DNA of 64,000 bases from NCBI GenBank assembly GCA_934234215.1, contig CAKQHB010000010.1:25000-88999 (forward strand), read 5' to 3'. The notes under the pieces are model-generated. The model was not told the DNA's origin. It made no database searches and saw only the letters and a list, made by a program, of their open reading frames with translations. Source of the stretch: an uncultured Cuneatibacter sp. (lineage in GTDB: Bacteria > Bacillota > Clostridia > Lachnospirales > Lachnospiraceae). Position 1 is the stretch's first letter; each line of letters starts with the position of its first letter. The position numbers and the translations under genes were made by a program. Of the stretch, positions 51,509 through 60,818 are shown piece by piece.

Positions 51509-53293
51509 ATGAAGAAGATTTTAGAGTTGATTACAGAGCAGGTACAGGAGGCGTTTGAAGCAGCCGGATACGACAAGGACCTGGGAAAGGTGACACTGTC
51601 CAATCGTCCTGACCTGTGTGAGTATCAGTGTAACGGGGCGATGGCAGGAGCAAAGCTGTACCACAAAGCTCCGATCATGATCGCAAAAGACGTAGAGGCG
51701 AAGCTGGCAGATTCCGAGATGTTTGAGGAAGTATCCGCAGTTGCGCCCGGTTTTCTGAACCTGAAACTGACCGGAGCATTTGCTGCCTCCTATCTGAACG
51801 AGATGCGCACCAGTGAGAAGCTGGGGGTGGAGACGATCTCCTCAGATGGTCCGGCAATCGTAGACTTCGGCGGTGCGAACGCTGCAAAGCCGCTGCATGT
51901 GGGACATCTGCGTTCCGCGATCATCGGTGAGAGCATCAAACGTCTGCTGCGTTTCATGGGTAATGAAGTGCTGGGCGATGTTCATCTGGGAGACTGGGGG
52001 CTGCAGATGGGACTGATCATCGAGGAGCTGCATGACCGGAAGCCGGAGCTGCCTTATTTCGATGAGAGCTACACCGGTGCATATCCGGAGGAGGCACCTT
52101 TTACAATTTCGGAGCTGGAAGAGATTTACCCGGCAGCCAGTGCAAAGTCCAAAGTGGATGAGGAGTTTGCAGAGCGTGCCCATCAGGCAACTTTGAAGCT
52201 GCAGAGCGGAGATCCGGCATGTACCGCAATCTGGAAGCACATTATGAGCGTTTCCCTGAAGGATCTGAAGCGCAACTATGCAAACCTGAACGTAGAGTTT
52301 GATCTGTGGAAAGGCGAGAGCGATGCACAGCCGTACATTCCGGATATGATCGAGGATCTGAAGCAGCGCGGTATTGCACACGAGAGCCAGGGCGCTCTTG
52401 TTGTGGATGTGCAGCAGGAGTCTGATACCAAGGAGATTCCGCCTTGTATTGTCCAGAAGTCCGATGGCGCAGCGCTGTATGCCACTTCCGATCTGGCGAC
52501 GATTCTGGAGAGAGAGAAGCTGTATCAGCCTTCCCGTTATATTTATGTTGCAGATAAGCGTCAGGAGCTGCATTTCACGCAGGTATTCCGTACCGCGCGG
52601 ATGGCAGGCTATGTGAAGCCGGAGACAAAGCTGGATTACGTTGGATTCGGTACGATGAACGGCCGGGACGGCAAGCCGTTTAAGACCCGTTCCGGTGGTG
52701 TGATGCGTCTGGAGACCCTGATTGCCGACATCAACGAGGCAGTCTATGAAAAGATCATGGAAAACCGCACTGTTTCCGAGGAGGAGGCAAGAGAGACTGC
52801 AAGAAAGATCGGTCTGGCTGCCATCAAGTATGGCGATCTGTCCAATCAGGCTTCCAAGGATTATGTATTTGATATTGATCGTTTCACTGCATTCGAGGGA
52901 AATACCGGTCCTTACATGCTGTACACCATTGTTCGTATCAAGTCAATCCTGAAAAAGTACGCCGATACCGTTGCTGCAGGATGGACAGAGGAGAGTCTGT
53001 CCGCAGACAGCATCTGTGCAGCAGAGAGCGCAAGCGAAAAAGCACTGATGCTGCAGCTGGCGCGCTTTGGCGAGATGATGACACAGGCATACGACGAGCT
53101 GGCAATTCACAGAATCTGTGCATACATGTACGATTTGTCAAATGCATTCAATAGTTTTTATCATGACACGAAGATCCTGACGGAGATCGATGTAAAGAAG
53201 CAGACAAGCTACATTGCACTGATCTGTCTCGTAAAGCAGGTACTTCTGACCTGTACAGATTTGCTTGGAATCGAGGCCCCTGAGCGGATGTAA
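51509..53293 (+). CDS. argS: Arginyl-tRNA synthetase
   Basis: Charges tRNA-Arg. It has 594 residues from the ATG at 51509, which follows AATGAGGATG; the in-frame ATG at 51461 lies within the leader hairpin. Seen: an N-terminal additional domain, then the class I HIGH motif as KPLHVGHLRSAIIGE, the QMGLIIEEL region, and RDGKPFKTRSGG in place of KMSKS, as is common in ArgS. The C-terminal anticodon-binding domain holds AIHRICAYMYDLSNAFN. Normal length for the bacterial type. Confidence 0.97.
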   Translation: MKKILELITEQVQEAFEAAGYDKDLGKVTLSNRPDLCEYQCNGAMAGAKLYHKAPIMIAKDVEAKLADSEMFEEVSAVAPGFLNLKLTGAFAASYLNEMRTSEKLGVETISSDGPAIVDFGGANAAKPLHVGHLRSAIIGESIKRLLRFMGNEVLGDVHLGDWGLQMGLIIEELHDRKPELPYFDESYTGAYPEEAPFTISELEEIYPAASAKSKVDEEFAERAHQATLKLQSGDPACTAIWKHIMSVSLKDLKRNYANLNVEFDLWKGESDAQPYIPDMIEDLKQRGIAHESQGALVVDVQQESDTKEIPPCIVQKSDGAALYATSDLATILEREKLYQPSRYIYVADKRQELHFTQVFRTARMAGYVKPETKLDYVGFGTMNGRDGKPFKTRSGGVMRLETLIADINEAVYEKIMENRTVSEEEARETARKIGLAAIKYGDLSNQASKDYVFDIDRFTAFEGNTGPYMLYTIVRIKSILKKYADTVAAGWTEESLSADSICAAESASEKALMLQLARFGEMMTQAYDELAIHRICAYMYDLSNAFNSFYHDTKILTEIDVKKQTSYIALICLVKQVLLTCTDLLGIEAPERM

Positions 53294-53334
53294 CAGGGAG
53301 TCCCCACACTGCCCTCTGGCAGTAGGAGGATGAG

Positions 53335-56300
53335 ATGATTCAAAAAGAAAAGATCATGACTTATTCTGCCTCGCTTTCGGAATATCGGGCAGGATTGGCA
53401 TTGTACAAAAAGAATCTCGTGACCATCGAGCGAATCGACAGCTTCTGGCGCGGGGAAGATACGGTATCCGCGACCGTACGGGAGAAGGAAGACTCCCGTA
53501 CGGTTGTGGTATCATTTGGAGAGGATCAGATTCGAAATTGGACCTGCGACTGTGACTTGGCGCAGACAAAAGGCAATCGGGTCCTTTTTGGCATGTGCAG
53601 ACATTGTATTGCTGCGGCATTTGCTTACAGTACAGGAAATGCGGTAACAGCAGACACCCACATTCGGACAAGCCTTGCAGCGAGACAGCTGCTGCAGCAG
53701 TATACGGATCGCAACTGGACGGATGCGATGCAGTTAGACGGGGGGATACCAGTGAGTCTGCGCCCGTCATTTGAGTTCGGACAGCGGGAGGCATCGGTGC
53801 AGTTTCAGATCGGCAGACAGAAGTTTTATATCCTGAAGGATCTGACGGAGTTTGCGCATGCGTTGGAAGACCATGAGACGGTGACATACGGAAAGGCATT
53901 GACGCTGACGCACACAAAGGAGGCATTTTCGGAAGAATCCCAGAAGCTTGTGGACTGGATTGCAAGAGAAATCCCCCATCAGGCACCGCGGGGCGGCTGG
54001 ACGCAGTCGCGGAGTATGAGCATGATGCGGCGATTGGGTCTGAACCGCTTTAACATCGAGGAATGTCTGGAGCCGCTGGTAGGGACATCAGTGCCGGTGT
54101 CATTTTACCGGGAGATCGAGATGGAGATGCCTGTAATCGCAGGAAATCCGTCATTGACGCTGATCATTACCCGAAAGGGAAAAGACGGAGCCAGTTTGTC
54201 GCTAAAAGAGCGAATCTGGTCGATGGAAGGGACAAAGAGCCGGATCTGCTGTGACGGAAAGGCAATTTATCTGTGTGAGGAAGAGTATTCGTACCGCACA
54301 GGAATGCTGCTGGAGCAGTTCCAGAAGCAGGCGGATGGCGAGCGAAGTCTCGACGTCTCAGACGGCGATCTGACGGTCTTTTGCGGAGAAGTGCTGCCCC
54401 TTGTAGCGGGATATCTGGATGTGGAGGTTCAGGGACTGACGCTGGAGGATTATGAGCCGGACCCGCTGCGGACAGAGTTCTACTTTGATCAGCCGGAGAA
54501 AGATCGCATCACCTGTGAACTGCGTCAGTATTATGGTGATCGGGAATACAATCCGGTGACCGGGGATGTCCCGGAGGGCATTTACCGGGATTACGCCGGG
54601 GAGATGCGGGTGCGGCAGATCGTGACCCGGTATTTTCCGTATCGCAATGAGCAGGGAGAGTTGGTGATCGATCACGATACGGATCGAATCTATCAACTGC
54701 TCGCCACTGGTATGAAAGAATTTTCTGCCTGCGGCGAAGTATTTGGAACCGATGCATTTCACCGGACGGAGATCCGCCATGCGCCGAAGGTGACTGCCAG
54801 TGTGCGGATGGATGCCGGACTTTTGCAGCTTCGAATCGAGGCCGGAGAGCTGGAAAAGAAAGAACTGGCGGGGCTTTTGGCAAGCTATCGTCAGAAGAAG
54901 CAGTATCACAGACTGGCGGACGGCTCCTTCTTAGATCTGGGAGACGGCAGTGCACTGGCAGCGGTCAGCGAGCTGGCGGACAGCGCCGGAATCACAGCTG
55001 AGCAGCTGGAAACCGGAGAAGCACATCTGGAGCGCTTTTGGAGCGCCTATCTGGATCAGGTATTGCGAAAAGATGGCGGCATCTCCGTGTATCGGGACGA
55101 GAGCTTCCGAAAGACAATTCGGGATATGCGGGAGTTGTCCGGAAACGATTTTCCGGTGCCGCAGGAAGTGTCTGAAATATTGCGTGCTTATCAGAAAGGC
55201 GGTTATGAATGGCTGCGAATGTTGGACGGCTATGGATTCGGCGGTATTTTGGCGGATGAGATGGGTCTGGGAAAATCCCTGCAAATCATCACGGTGCTGC
55301 TGGCAGATCGCAATGAGAAACGGGAGGAACAGGCGGAGCGCTATGAACGGGATACGTCCCTGCTTGTATGCCCGGCATCCCTTGTGTACAACTGGGAAAA
55401 CGAATTTCGCAAGTTTGCGCCGGATCTGAGCATTCAGCTGATCGTCGGCAATGAAAAAGAGCGGGAAGAACGTCTGCAGGAGTGGAAACAGTACGATGTG
55501 CTGATCACTTCTTATGATCTGCTGCGGCGGGATCGCAGCCGGTATGAAGGGATGAATTTCCGTTTTCAGGTGATTGATGAGGCGCAGTATATCAAGAACG
55601 ATCAGACGCAGAATGCAAAAGCAGTCAAGGCGATTCAGGCAAAGACCCGTTACGCACTCACCGGAACACCGGTGGAAAACCATCTGGGCGAGCTGTGGAG
55701 CATTTTTGATTATCTGATGCCGGGATTTCTCGGAAGTAGTCGAAAGTTCCGGGAGAAATTTGAGCAGCCCATCGTGAAGCAGAGCGATCAGAAGGCGATG
55801 GAGCGTCTGCATAAGATGACAGCACCGTTTTTGCTGCGCAGAACAAAGAAAGAAGTGTTGCCGGAGCTGCCGGAAAAGCTGGAAGAAGTCGTGTATGCGC
55901 ACATGGAGGGAGAACAGGAGAAGCTGTACCGCGCCTCTGTCCTGAAATTGCAGGAGGAGCTGGAAGAAGCACCGGAGCTGACCGGGGCATCCAGAATTCA
56001 GGTGTTGGCGCAGTTGACGAGACTGCGGCAGATCTGCTGCGATCCGTCATTGTGTTTCGAAAATTACGGCGGAGATTCCGCAAAGCTTTCAACTTGTATG
56101 GAGCTGATCCATCGCAGCGTGGATGCGGGACATAAGCTGTTGCTGTTTTCGCAGTTTACGACAATGTTAGACCGGATTGCGGCAAAGCTGGAGGAAGATG
56201 GCGTGAGCTATCATATGCTGACCGGCGCGACACCGAAGGAAAAGCGCATGGCGATGGTGAACCAGTTCCAGATGGATGAGGTGCCGGTGTTCCTGATCTC

Positions 56301-56595
56301 GCTGAAAGCGGGCGGTACGGGATTGAATCTAACGGCGGCGGATGTGGTCATTCACTACGATCCCTGGTGGAATATCGCAGCGCAGAATCAGGCAACAGAT
56401 CGCGCACACCGCATCGGTCAGGACAAGATTGTGACGGTCTTTTCCCTGATCGCAAAGGGAACGATCGAGGAGAAAATCCGGCATTTGCAGGAGATGAAAC
56501 GGGAGCTGGCAGAGCAGGTTCTTGCAGGGGAAAACGGAACGCTTGGCTCGTTGCGGCGGGAAGAACTGCTGGAGTTGTTGGCGGATACCCCATAA
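53335..56595 (+). CDS. SNF2-family ATPase with N-terminal SWIM zinc finger
   Basis: A 1086-residue bacterial Snf2-like protein. The N-terminus has a SWIM finger (CDC near residue 72 and MCRHC near 90), followed by an SNF2-associated region. The two RecA-like helicase lobes start at about 610: Walker A GGILADEMGLGKSLQ near 637, DEAQ-type Walker B FQVIDEAQYIKN, TGTPVENHLGELW (motif III), and in lobe 2 KLLLFSQFTTMLD, SLKAGGTGLNLTAA and ATDRAHRIGQ (motifs IV-VI). Such ATPases translocate on double-stranded DNA and may remodel RNA polymerase or other bound proteins. The ribosome site is AGGAGGATGAG. Confidence 0.95.
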   Translation: MIQKEKIMTYSASLSEYRAGLALYKKNLVTIERIDSFWRGEDTVSATVREKEDSRTVVVSFGEDQIRNWTCDCDLAQTKGNRVLFGMCRHCIAAAFAYSTGNAVTADTHIRTSLAARQLLQQYTDRNWTDAMQLDGGIPVSLRPSFEFGQREASVQFQIGRQKFYILKDLTEFAHALEDHETVTYGKALTLTHTKEAFSEESQKLVDWIAREIPHQAPRGGWTQSRSMSMMRRLGLNRFNIEECLEPLVGTSVPVSFYREIEMEMPVIAGNPSLTLIITRKGKDGASLSLKERIWSMEGTKSRICCDGKAIYLCEEEYSYRTGMLLEQFQKQADGERSLDVSDGDLTVFCGEVLPLVAGYLDVEVQGLTLEDYEPDPLRTEFYFDQPEKDRITCELRQYYGDREYNPVTGDVPEGIYRDYAGEMRVRQIVTRYFPYRNEQGELVIDHDTDRIYQLLATGMKEFSACGEVFGTDAFHRTEIRHAPKVTASVRMDAGLLQLRIEAGELEKKELAGLLASYRQKKQYHRLADGSFLDLGDGSALAAVSELADSAGITAEQLETGEAHLERFWSAYLDQVLRKDGGISVYRDESFRKTIRDMRELSGNDFPVPQEVSEILRAYQKGGYEWLRMLDGYGFGGILADEMGLGKSLQIITVLLADRNEKREEQAERYERDTSLLVCPASLVYNWENEFRKFAPDLSIQLIVGNEKEREERLQEWKQYDVLITSYDLLRRDRSRYEGMNFRFQVIDEAQYIKNDQTQNAKAVKAIQAKTRYALTGTPVENHLGELWSIFDYLMPGFLGSSRKFREKFEQPIVKQSDQKAMERLHKMTAPFLLRRTKKEVLPELPEKLEEVVYAHMEGEQEKLYRASVLKLQEELEEAPELTGASRIQVLAQLTRLRQICCDPSLCFENYGGDSAKLSTCMELIHRSVDAGHKLLLFSQFTTMLDRIAAKLEEDGVSYHMLTGATPKEKRMAMVNQFQMDEVPVFLISLKAGGTGLNLTAADVVIHYDPWWNIAAQNQATDRAHRIGQDKIVTVFSLIAKGTIEEKIRHLQEMKRELAEQVLAGENGTLGSLRREELLELLADTP

Positions 56596-56613
56596 AAGAG
56601 GAGAGGAAAAATC

Positions 56614-57681
56614 ATGAAAGCAGTTAAAAATATTTTTACGCGTATTTTTGTAGACGGAATGAGCGGCATGGCGCTCGGTCTGTTTGCAACATTACTGGTG
56701 GGGACGATTCTGGAACAGATCGCCGGATGGTGCAGCGGTGCAGTTGGCTATTATCTGCTGATCATTGCGACCGTCGCAAAGAAAATGACCGGTATCGGCA
56801 TCGGCGTCGGTGTTGCTGCGAAGTTTCAGTGTTCGCCCCTTGTGACAGTCTCAGCAGGAGCTGCCGGCATGTGCGGCGCATTTGCGAGACAGATCATTGG
56901 ACAGACATTGTTGGTGGATGGAGTGTTCTCTCTTCCCGGCGTTGGAGAGCCGTTGGGAGCGTTTGTAGCGGCTTACTGTGCGGTGGAAGTTGGCCGTCTG
57001 GTATCCGGTAAAACAAAAGTAGACATTCTGGTAACGCCGGTCTGCTGCCTGTTGATCGGTGCAGCAGTGGGTATTCTGATTGGAAGTCCCATCGCCAGCT
57101 TTATGACAAAGGTTGGTGCCCTGATCAACTGGGGCGCAGAGCAGGAGCCGCTGCTTGCCGGTGTGATCGTATCGGTACTCATGGGAATCGCTCTGACACT
57201 GCCCATCAGTTCTGCGGCAATCGGGGTCTCTCTTGGTTTGTCCGGAATCGCTGCGGGAGCTGCAGTTGCCGGATGCTGTGCGCAGATGGTTGGATTTGCA
57301 GCGGCAAGTTATCGGGAAAATAAAGTTGGTGGTGCGATTGCACAGGGGCTTGGTACGTCGATGCTGCAGATGCCGAATATCGTGCGGAAGCCGGTGATCT
57401 GGCTGCCGGCTATTCTGACGAGTGCGATTCTGGGACCGGTCTCAACGGTGCTGCTGAGAATGACCAGCAATGCGACCGGTTCCGGCATGGGTACCTGCGG
57501 TCTTGTGGGACCGATCATGACATTCCAGACGATGGTAGCGGAAGGAAATTCTGCGGTGATCGTGCTGGTGGAGATCCTCTGCGTGCAGATCATCGCGCCG
57601 ATCCTGCTGTCCCTGTTTTTCTCGGAAGCAATGCGTAGATGGGGCTGGATCAAGTCCGGAGATATGAAGCTGGAGGTCTGA
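56614..57681 (+). CDS. PTS IIC-like membrane protein (PfoR family)
   Basis: A 355-residue integral membrane protein of the COG3641/PfoR group, related to PTS IIC domains but found without IIA or IIB. About nine to ten helices are visible, with Gly- and Ala-rich text such as GIGVGVAAKFQCSPLVTVSAGAAGM broken by small loops, and PISSAAIGVSLGLSGIAAGAAVAG. In Clostridium perfringens PfoR was first noted near the perfringolysin gene. The substrate is unknown. The gene begins 18 bases after the SNF2 stop and is followed by an AGCGAT/ATCGCT stem (57688-57733). Confidence 0.85.
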   Translation: MKAVKNIFTRIFVDGMSGMALGLFATLLVGTILEQIAGWCSGAVGYYLLIIATVAKKMTGIGIGVGVAAKFQCSPLVTVSAGAAGMCGAFARQIIGQTLLVDGVFSLPGVGEPLGAFVAAYCAVEVGRLVSGKTKVDILVTPVCCLLIGAAVGILIGSPIASFMTKVGALINWGAEQEPLLAGVIVSVLMGIALTLPISSAAIGVSLGLSGIAAGAAVAGCCAQMVGFAAASYRENKVGGAIAQGLGTSMLQMPNIVRKPVIWLPAILTSAILGPVSTVLLRMTSNATGSGMGTCGLVGPIMTFQTMVAEGNSAVIVLVEILCVQIIAPILLSLFFSEAMRRWGWIKSGDMKLEV

Positions 57682-57761
57682 AAACGTAGCGATTTTAACC
57701 TGCTCAAATTTGGAAAAACAGGATAATATCGCTCAAGGATGTTAAGAATGAACCTTTTCTT

Positions 57762-57789
57762 TTGAATTTTATTGTGCTATTCTTAATAA
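57762..57789 (+). promoter_or_regulatory. Possible promoter for ilvE
   Basis: TTGAAT at 57762-57767 and TAATAA at 57784-57789, spacer 16, 51 bases before the ilvE start. A CGGG/CCCG stem lies between the promoter and the ribosome site AAAAAGGAG. No T-box elements were seen. Confidence 0.4.
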
Positions 57790-57840
57790 GAAATAACAAA
57801 AAAACAACGGGCATAACCCGCGGAAAAAGGAGAAAAACCA

Positions 57841-58866
57841 ATGGAAAAGAAAAATCTGGATTGGGGAAACATCGGATTTGGATATATGCCCACCGATTAT
57901 CGCTATGTAGCCCATTATAAAGATGGAGCATGGAGCAAAGGAGAACTGACCACAGACAGCACCATTCAGCTGAGTGAATGTGCAGGCGTTTTACAGTACG
58001 CACAGACTTGCTTCGAGGGTATGAAAGCATACACCACCGAAGATGGTCACATTGTAACATTCCGCCCGGATCTGAATGCATCCCGTATGCAGGATTCTGC
58101 AAAGAGACTGGAGATGCCTCCGATTTCTACGGAGCAGTTCCTGGATGCGATCGACCAGGTCGTAGCAGCAAATGAGGCATGGGTACCTCCTTTTGGTTCC
58201 GGTGCAACTTTATATATTCGTCCCTATATGTACGGCAGCAGCCCTGTAATCGGTGTAAAGCCCGCAGAAGAGTATGATTTCCGTGTACTGTGTACACCGG
58301 TAGGACCTTACTTCAAGGGCGGCGCAAAGCCCATCGTCATCAAAGTCAGTGACTTTGACCGTGCGGCACCTAACGGTACCGGACATGTAAAGGCTGGTCT
58401 GAACTATGCCATGAGCTTACATGCAATCGTTACAGCCCATGAAGAAGGCTATGCAGAGAATATGTATCTGGATCCGAAGACCCGTACAAAGGTAGAAGAG
58501 ACCGGTGGTGCAAACTTCCTGTTCGTCACAAAGGACAACAAGGTTGTTACCCCGAAGTCCTCCAGTATCCTTCCTTCCATTACCCGTCGTTCTCTTGTAT
58601 ATGTAGCAGAGCATTATCTGGGTCTGGAAGTAGAAGAGCGCGAAGTATATCTGGATGAAGTAGCTGATTTCGCAGAGTGTGGACTGTGCGGTACTGCAGC
58701 TGTTATCTCCCCGGTAGGTCGCATCGACGATCACGGCAAGAGTATCTGTTTCCCCAGCGGTATGGAAGAGATGGGACCGGTTACCAAGAAGCTGTATGAG
58801 ACACTGACTGGCATTCAGATGGGCAAGATCGAAGCTCCCGAGGGCTGGATTCGTGTAATCAAATAA
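57841..58866 (+). CDS. ilvE: Branched-chain amino acid aminotransferase
   Basis: A fold-type IV PLP enzyme of 341 residues that makes or breaks leucine, isoleucine and valine by transfer to 2-oxoglutarate. Seen: YAQTCFEGMKAY, the RPDLNASRM segment, LYIRPYMYGS, the Schiff-base Lys184 in GHVKAGLNYAMSL, EETGGANFLFV, and GLCGTAAVISPVGRI. The ribosome site is AAAGGAG. No other ilv gene is beside it. A two-way terminator follows. Confidence 0.96.
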   Translation: MEKKNLDWGNIGFGYMPTDYRYVAHYKDGAWSKGELTTDSTIQLSECAGVLQYAQTCFEGMKAYTTEDGHIVTFRPDLNASRMQDSAKRLEMPPISTEQFLDAIDQVVAANEAWVPPFGSGATLYIRPYMYGSSPVIGVKPAEEYDFRVLCTPVGPYFKGGAKPIVIKVSDFDRAAPNGTGHVKAGLNYAMSLHAIVTAHEEGYAENMYLDPKTRTKVEETGGANFLFVTKDNKVVTPKSSSILPSITRRSLVYVAEHYLGLEVEEREVYLDEVADFAECGLCGTAAVISPVGRIDDHGKSICFPSGMEEMGPVTKKLYETLTGIQMGKIEAPEGWIRVIK

Positions 58867-58888
58867 GACATTCTTTGAAAATGAAACA

Positions 58889-58926
58889 GACCCCCGGTCA
58901 TCAGAGTGTATCTGAGATCGGGGGTC
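58889..58926. terminator. Terminator between ilvE and the convergent small gene
   Basis: GACCCCCG paired with CGGGGGTC, with an inner TCAGA/TCTGA stem. It is A-rich on the left and T-containing on the right, so it can serve both converging genes. Confidence 0.75.
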
Positions 58927-58940
58927 GATTTGTAATCCGG

Positions 58941-59159
58941 TTACTGCGGATCCTGATCGGATCGATTGCGAAGATTTTTGCTGACGAGAGAGACGGCGTA
59001 GAGAATGACCGGTATCACGATCGTGGCAAAAACAGATGCCTGCAGGCAGGAATATGCCCAGGGCTTTTTCAAAAGTGCAAATATGAGAGTAGAGCCGTAA
59101 AGCGCGAGCAGCAGCACCACACCGCAGATGGCAAGGATCTTTTTCAAAGAATGTTTCAT
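58941..59159 (-). CDS. Small two-helix membrane protein, unknown
   Basis: A 72-residue protein on the opposite strand. It has a short basic start, helix 1 at about 8-28 (ILAICGVVLLLALYGSTLIFALL), a short loop, helix 2 at about 38-60 (ASVFATIVIPVILYAVSLV), and a charged tail. The ribosome site AAAGGAGG is 11 bases from the ATG, and a good promoter lies upstream, so this is a real gene despite its size. It converges on ilvE. No family is recognised. Confidence 0.8.
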   Translation of the reverse strand: MKHSLKKILAICGVVLLLALYGSTLIFALLKKPWAYSCLQASVFATIVIPVILYAVSLVSKNLRNRSDQDPQ

Positions 59160-59185
59160 AGCAGAGTACGCCTCCTTTATGGGCT

Positions 59186-59214
59186 ATTATAAAGGGGAGT
59201 ACCCGGAATAGCAA
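59186..59214 (-). promoter_or_regulatory. Sigma-A-type promoter for the small membrane protein
   Basis: Read on the - strand: TTGCTA (59214-59209), a 17-base spacer and TATAAT (59191-59186), ending 26 bases before the start codon. Confidence 0.75.
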
Positions 59215-59255
59215 GTAAAAAGAATTGGTGCAGAGGAGAAAAGAACAGGGGAACG

Positions 59256-59821
59256 ATGGAAAGCAGAATTGATGGCAAGACAGAACGGATCGGACTGATG
59301 GCATATCCGATCCGTCATACGAGCAGTCCGACGATGCAGAATGAGGCATTTCGGGTATTGGGATATAATTATGCGTACCTTGCTTTTGAGGTGGAGCAGG
59401 ATTAGCTGAAAGATGCGTTCTGGGATAAAGGTGAGAGCATTCGGGATAAGATCAATGCAAATACAGAGTGTAAGGCAGTGCTGTATGATCTGGACGATCT
59501 GCCTTGTCTGAAAGCAGAGATCGCAGACAGTGTACTGTTCGTCAATGCAACTTCCGTGGGCATGCATCCGCAGGAGGGTATAACATACATTCCGGACAGC
59601 TCCTACTTCCCGAAGGAAGTTGTAGTTATGGATGTAGTCTATGCACCTCGTGTGACAAAGACAATGGAGCTGGCGATGGAAGCCGGATGCAAGACCTTCA
59701 ACGGATTGGACATGATGCTGTTTCAGGGATCAGCGGCATTTGAATTGTGGACCGGAGAATCGATGCCGATTGAGCATATGAAAAAATTCCTTGGAATCGA
59801 GTCCATCGAGAAACAGGATTA
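59256..59821 (+). pseudogene. aroE: Broken shikimate/quinate dehydrogenase (YdiB/AroE), core deleted
   Basis: One reading frame holds both ends of a YdiB-type shikimate dehydrogenase. The start gives GLMAYPIRHTSSPTMQNEAF and YAYLAFEVEQD, then a TAG at 59403. The same frame goes on with LKDA, which still fits the family N-terminus, then jumps to FWDKGESIRDKINANTE, which aligns to the region just after the NAD-binding loop. Everything between, about 120-130 residues with the catalytic Lys-Asp site and the GxGG nucleotide loop, is missing. The C-terminus is complete (NATSVGM, GLDMMLFQGSAAFELWTGE). So there is an in-frame internal deletion plus a nonsense codon, likely CAG to TAG. The product cannot be active. 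aroD follows 50 bases later, keeping the old aroE-aroD order. Confidence 0.85.
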
Positions 59822-59871
59822 GAAGGAAGAGAAACAGAAAGAAAACAGGACAGAAAGGTGAAAATGGCTGT

Positions 59872-60627
59872 ATGAAAATTGTAACAGTAAGAAATCTCAC
59901 AATGGGAACAGGCAGACCGAAAATCTGTGTTCCCATTGTTGCAAAGACAGAAGCTGATATTTTGGAGCAAGCGAATTCGTTTACTGGACTTTCTTTTGAT
60001 CTGGTAGAATGGCGTGCAGACTGGTTCGATGGACTGGGAGAAGAAGGCTCGATTGCTCGAATTCTTGGAAAGCTCCATGATATTTTGGGAGAAAAGCCGG
60101 TGCTGTTTACAATCCGCACCAGGAAAGAAGGTGGCGAGATCGAACCGGCATCAGAGGATTATATGCGTTGGAATGAGGCGGCAGCTGCAGGCGGCGCAGA
60201 TTTGATCGACGTGGAACTGTTTTCCGGCAGAGAGATCGTGCGTACCCTCGTGAAATATGCTCATGAGCAGGGGGCAGCTGTGATCGGCTCCAGTCATGAC
60301 TTCCAGAAGACACCGGAAAACACGGATATGGAGGCAAGACTGGCAGACATGGATGCGCTGGGATGCGACATCGCAAAGCTTGCTGTGATGCCTCAGTCAA
60401 AAGAAGATGTTCTGCGTCTGCTCACAGTGACAGAAAAAATGAGCCGGACGCTGGAGAGCCCGCTGATCACCATGTCGATGGGTGGCGATGGTGTACTCAG
60501 TCGTTTGTGCGGAGAAGTCTTTGGATCCTGTCTGACATTTGGTGCAGCAAAAAAAGCATCCGCACCGGGACAGATCGGAGTGGAGGATTTGGAGCAGGTG
60601 CTGGAGATTTTGCATAAGAGTATGTAA
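59872..60627 (+). CDS. aroD: Type I 3-dehydroquinate dehydratase
   Basis: Removes water from 3-dehydroquinate to give 3-dehydroshikimate through a Schiff base. It has 251 residues from the ATG at 59872, the normal length for type I; AAAGGTG lies 11 bases upstream, and earlier in-frame codons would enter the broken aroE. Seen: KICVPIVAKTEADILEQA, the substrate-binding EWRADWF, IRTRKEGGE, the catalytic His in SSHDFQKTP and the Schiff-base Lys in DIAKLAVMPQ. The upstream aroE is a pseudogene, so a second shikimate dehydrogenase must exist elsewhere if the pathway is whole. Confidence 0.95.
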   Translation: MKIVTVRNLTMGTGRPKICVPIVAKTEADILEQANSFTGLSFDLVEWRADWFDGLGEEGSIARILGKLHDILGEKPVLFTIRTRKEGGEIEPASEDYMRWNEAAAAGGADLIDVELFSGREIVRTLVKYAHEQGAAVIGSSHDFQKTPENTDMEARLADMDALGCDIAKLAVMPQSKEDVLRLLTVTEKMSRTLESPLITMSMGGDGVLSRLCGEVFGSCLTFGAAKKASAPGQIGVEDLEQVLEILHKSM

Positions 60628-60637
60628 AACAATGCAG

Positions 60638-60675
60638 GAAGAAATCCAGGTCAGCATAGCTGCCTGGATTTCTTC
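60638..60675. terminator. Terminator after aroD
   Basis: A perfect 13-base-pair stem (GAAGAAATCCAGG with CCTGGATTTCTTC, 12-base loop). The right arm is itself T-rich and AAAAA follows, so it could also stop - strand transcripts. Confidence 0.75.
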
Positions 60676-60758
60676 AAAAAGGGGAGGATCTATCCGGCCG
60701 CAGCCAGATAAGTTTTTTTCTTTTGTAGGTCGTATTGGAGGGGGAGTCCAATTGTATG

Positions 60759-60776
60759 ATCGGAATCGCTTCCGAT
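60759..60776. terminator. Small perfect hairpin after the - strand membrane gene
   Basis: ATCGGAA TCGC TTCCGAT, seven base pairs with a four-base loop, 43 bases past the stop of the - strand gene at 60819. There is no strong T run on either side, so the terminator role is weakly supported. Confidence 0.35.
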
Positions 60777-60818
60777 GGTAGTAGTATATCCGCATGCTCG
60801 CGGTCTATGCAGAAGAAT

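Noticed and set aside
57682..57840. T-box riboswitch before ilvE
   Set aside because: Stems are present, but there is no GGTGG-ACCGCG antiterminator text or specifier-loop layout, and the space is too short.
59403..59405. TAG in the shikimate dehydrogenase frame as a recoded (for example pyrrolysine) codon
   Set aside because: The active-site core is also deleted, so readthrough would not give an enzyme; ordinary gene decay explains both changes.
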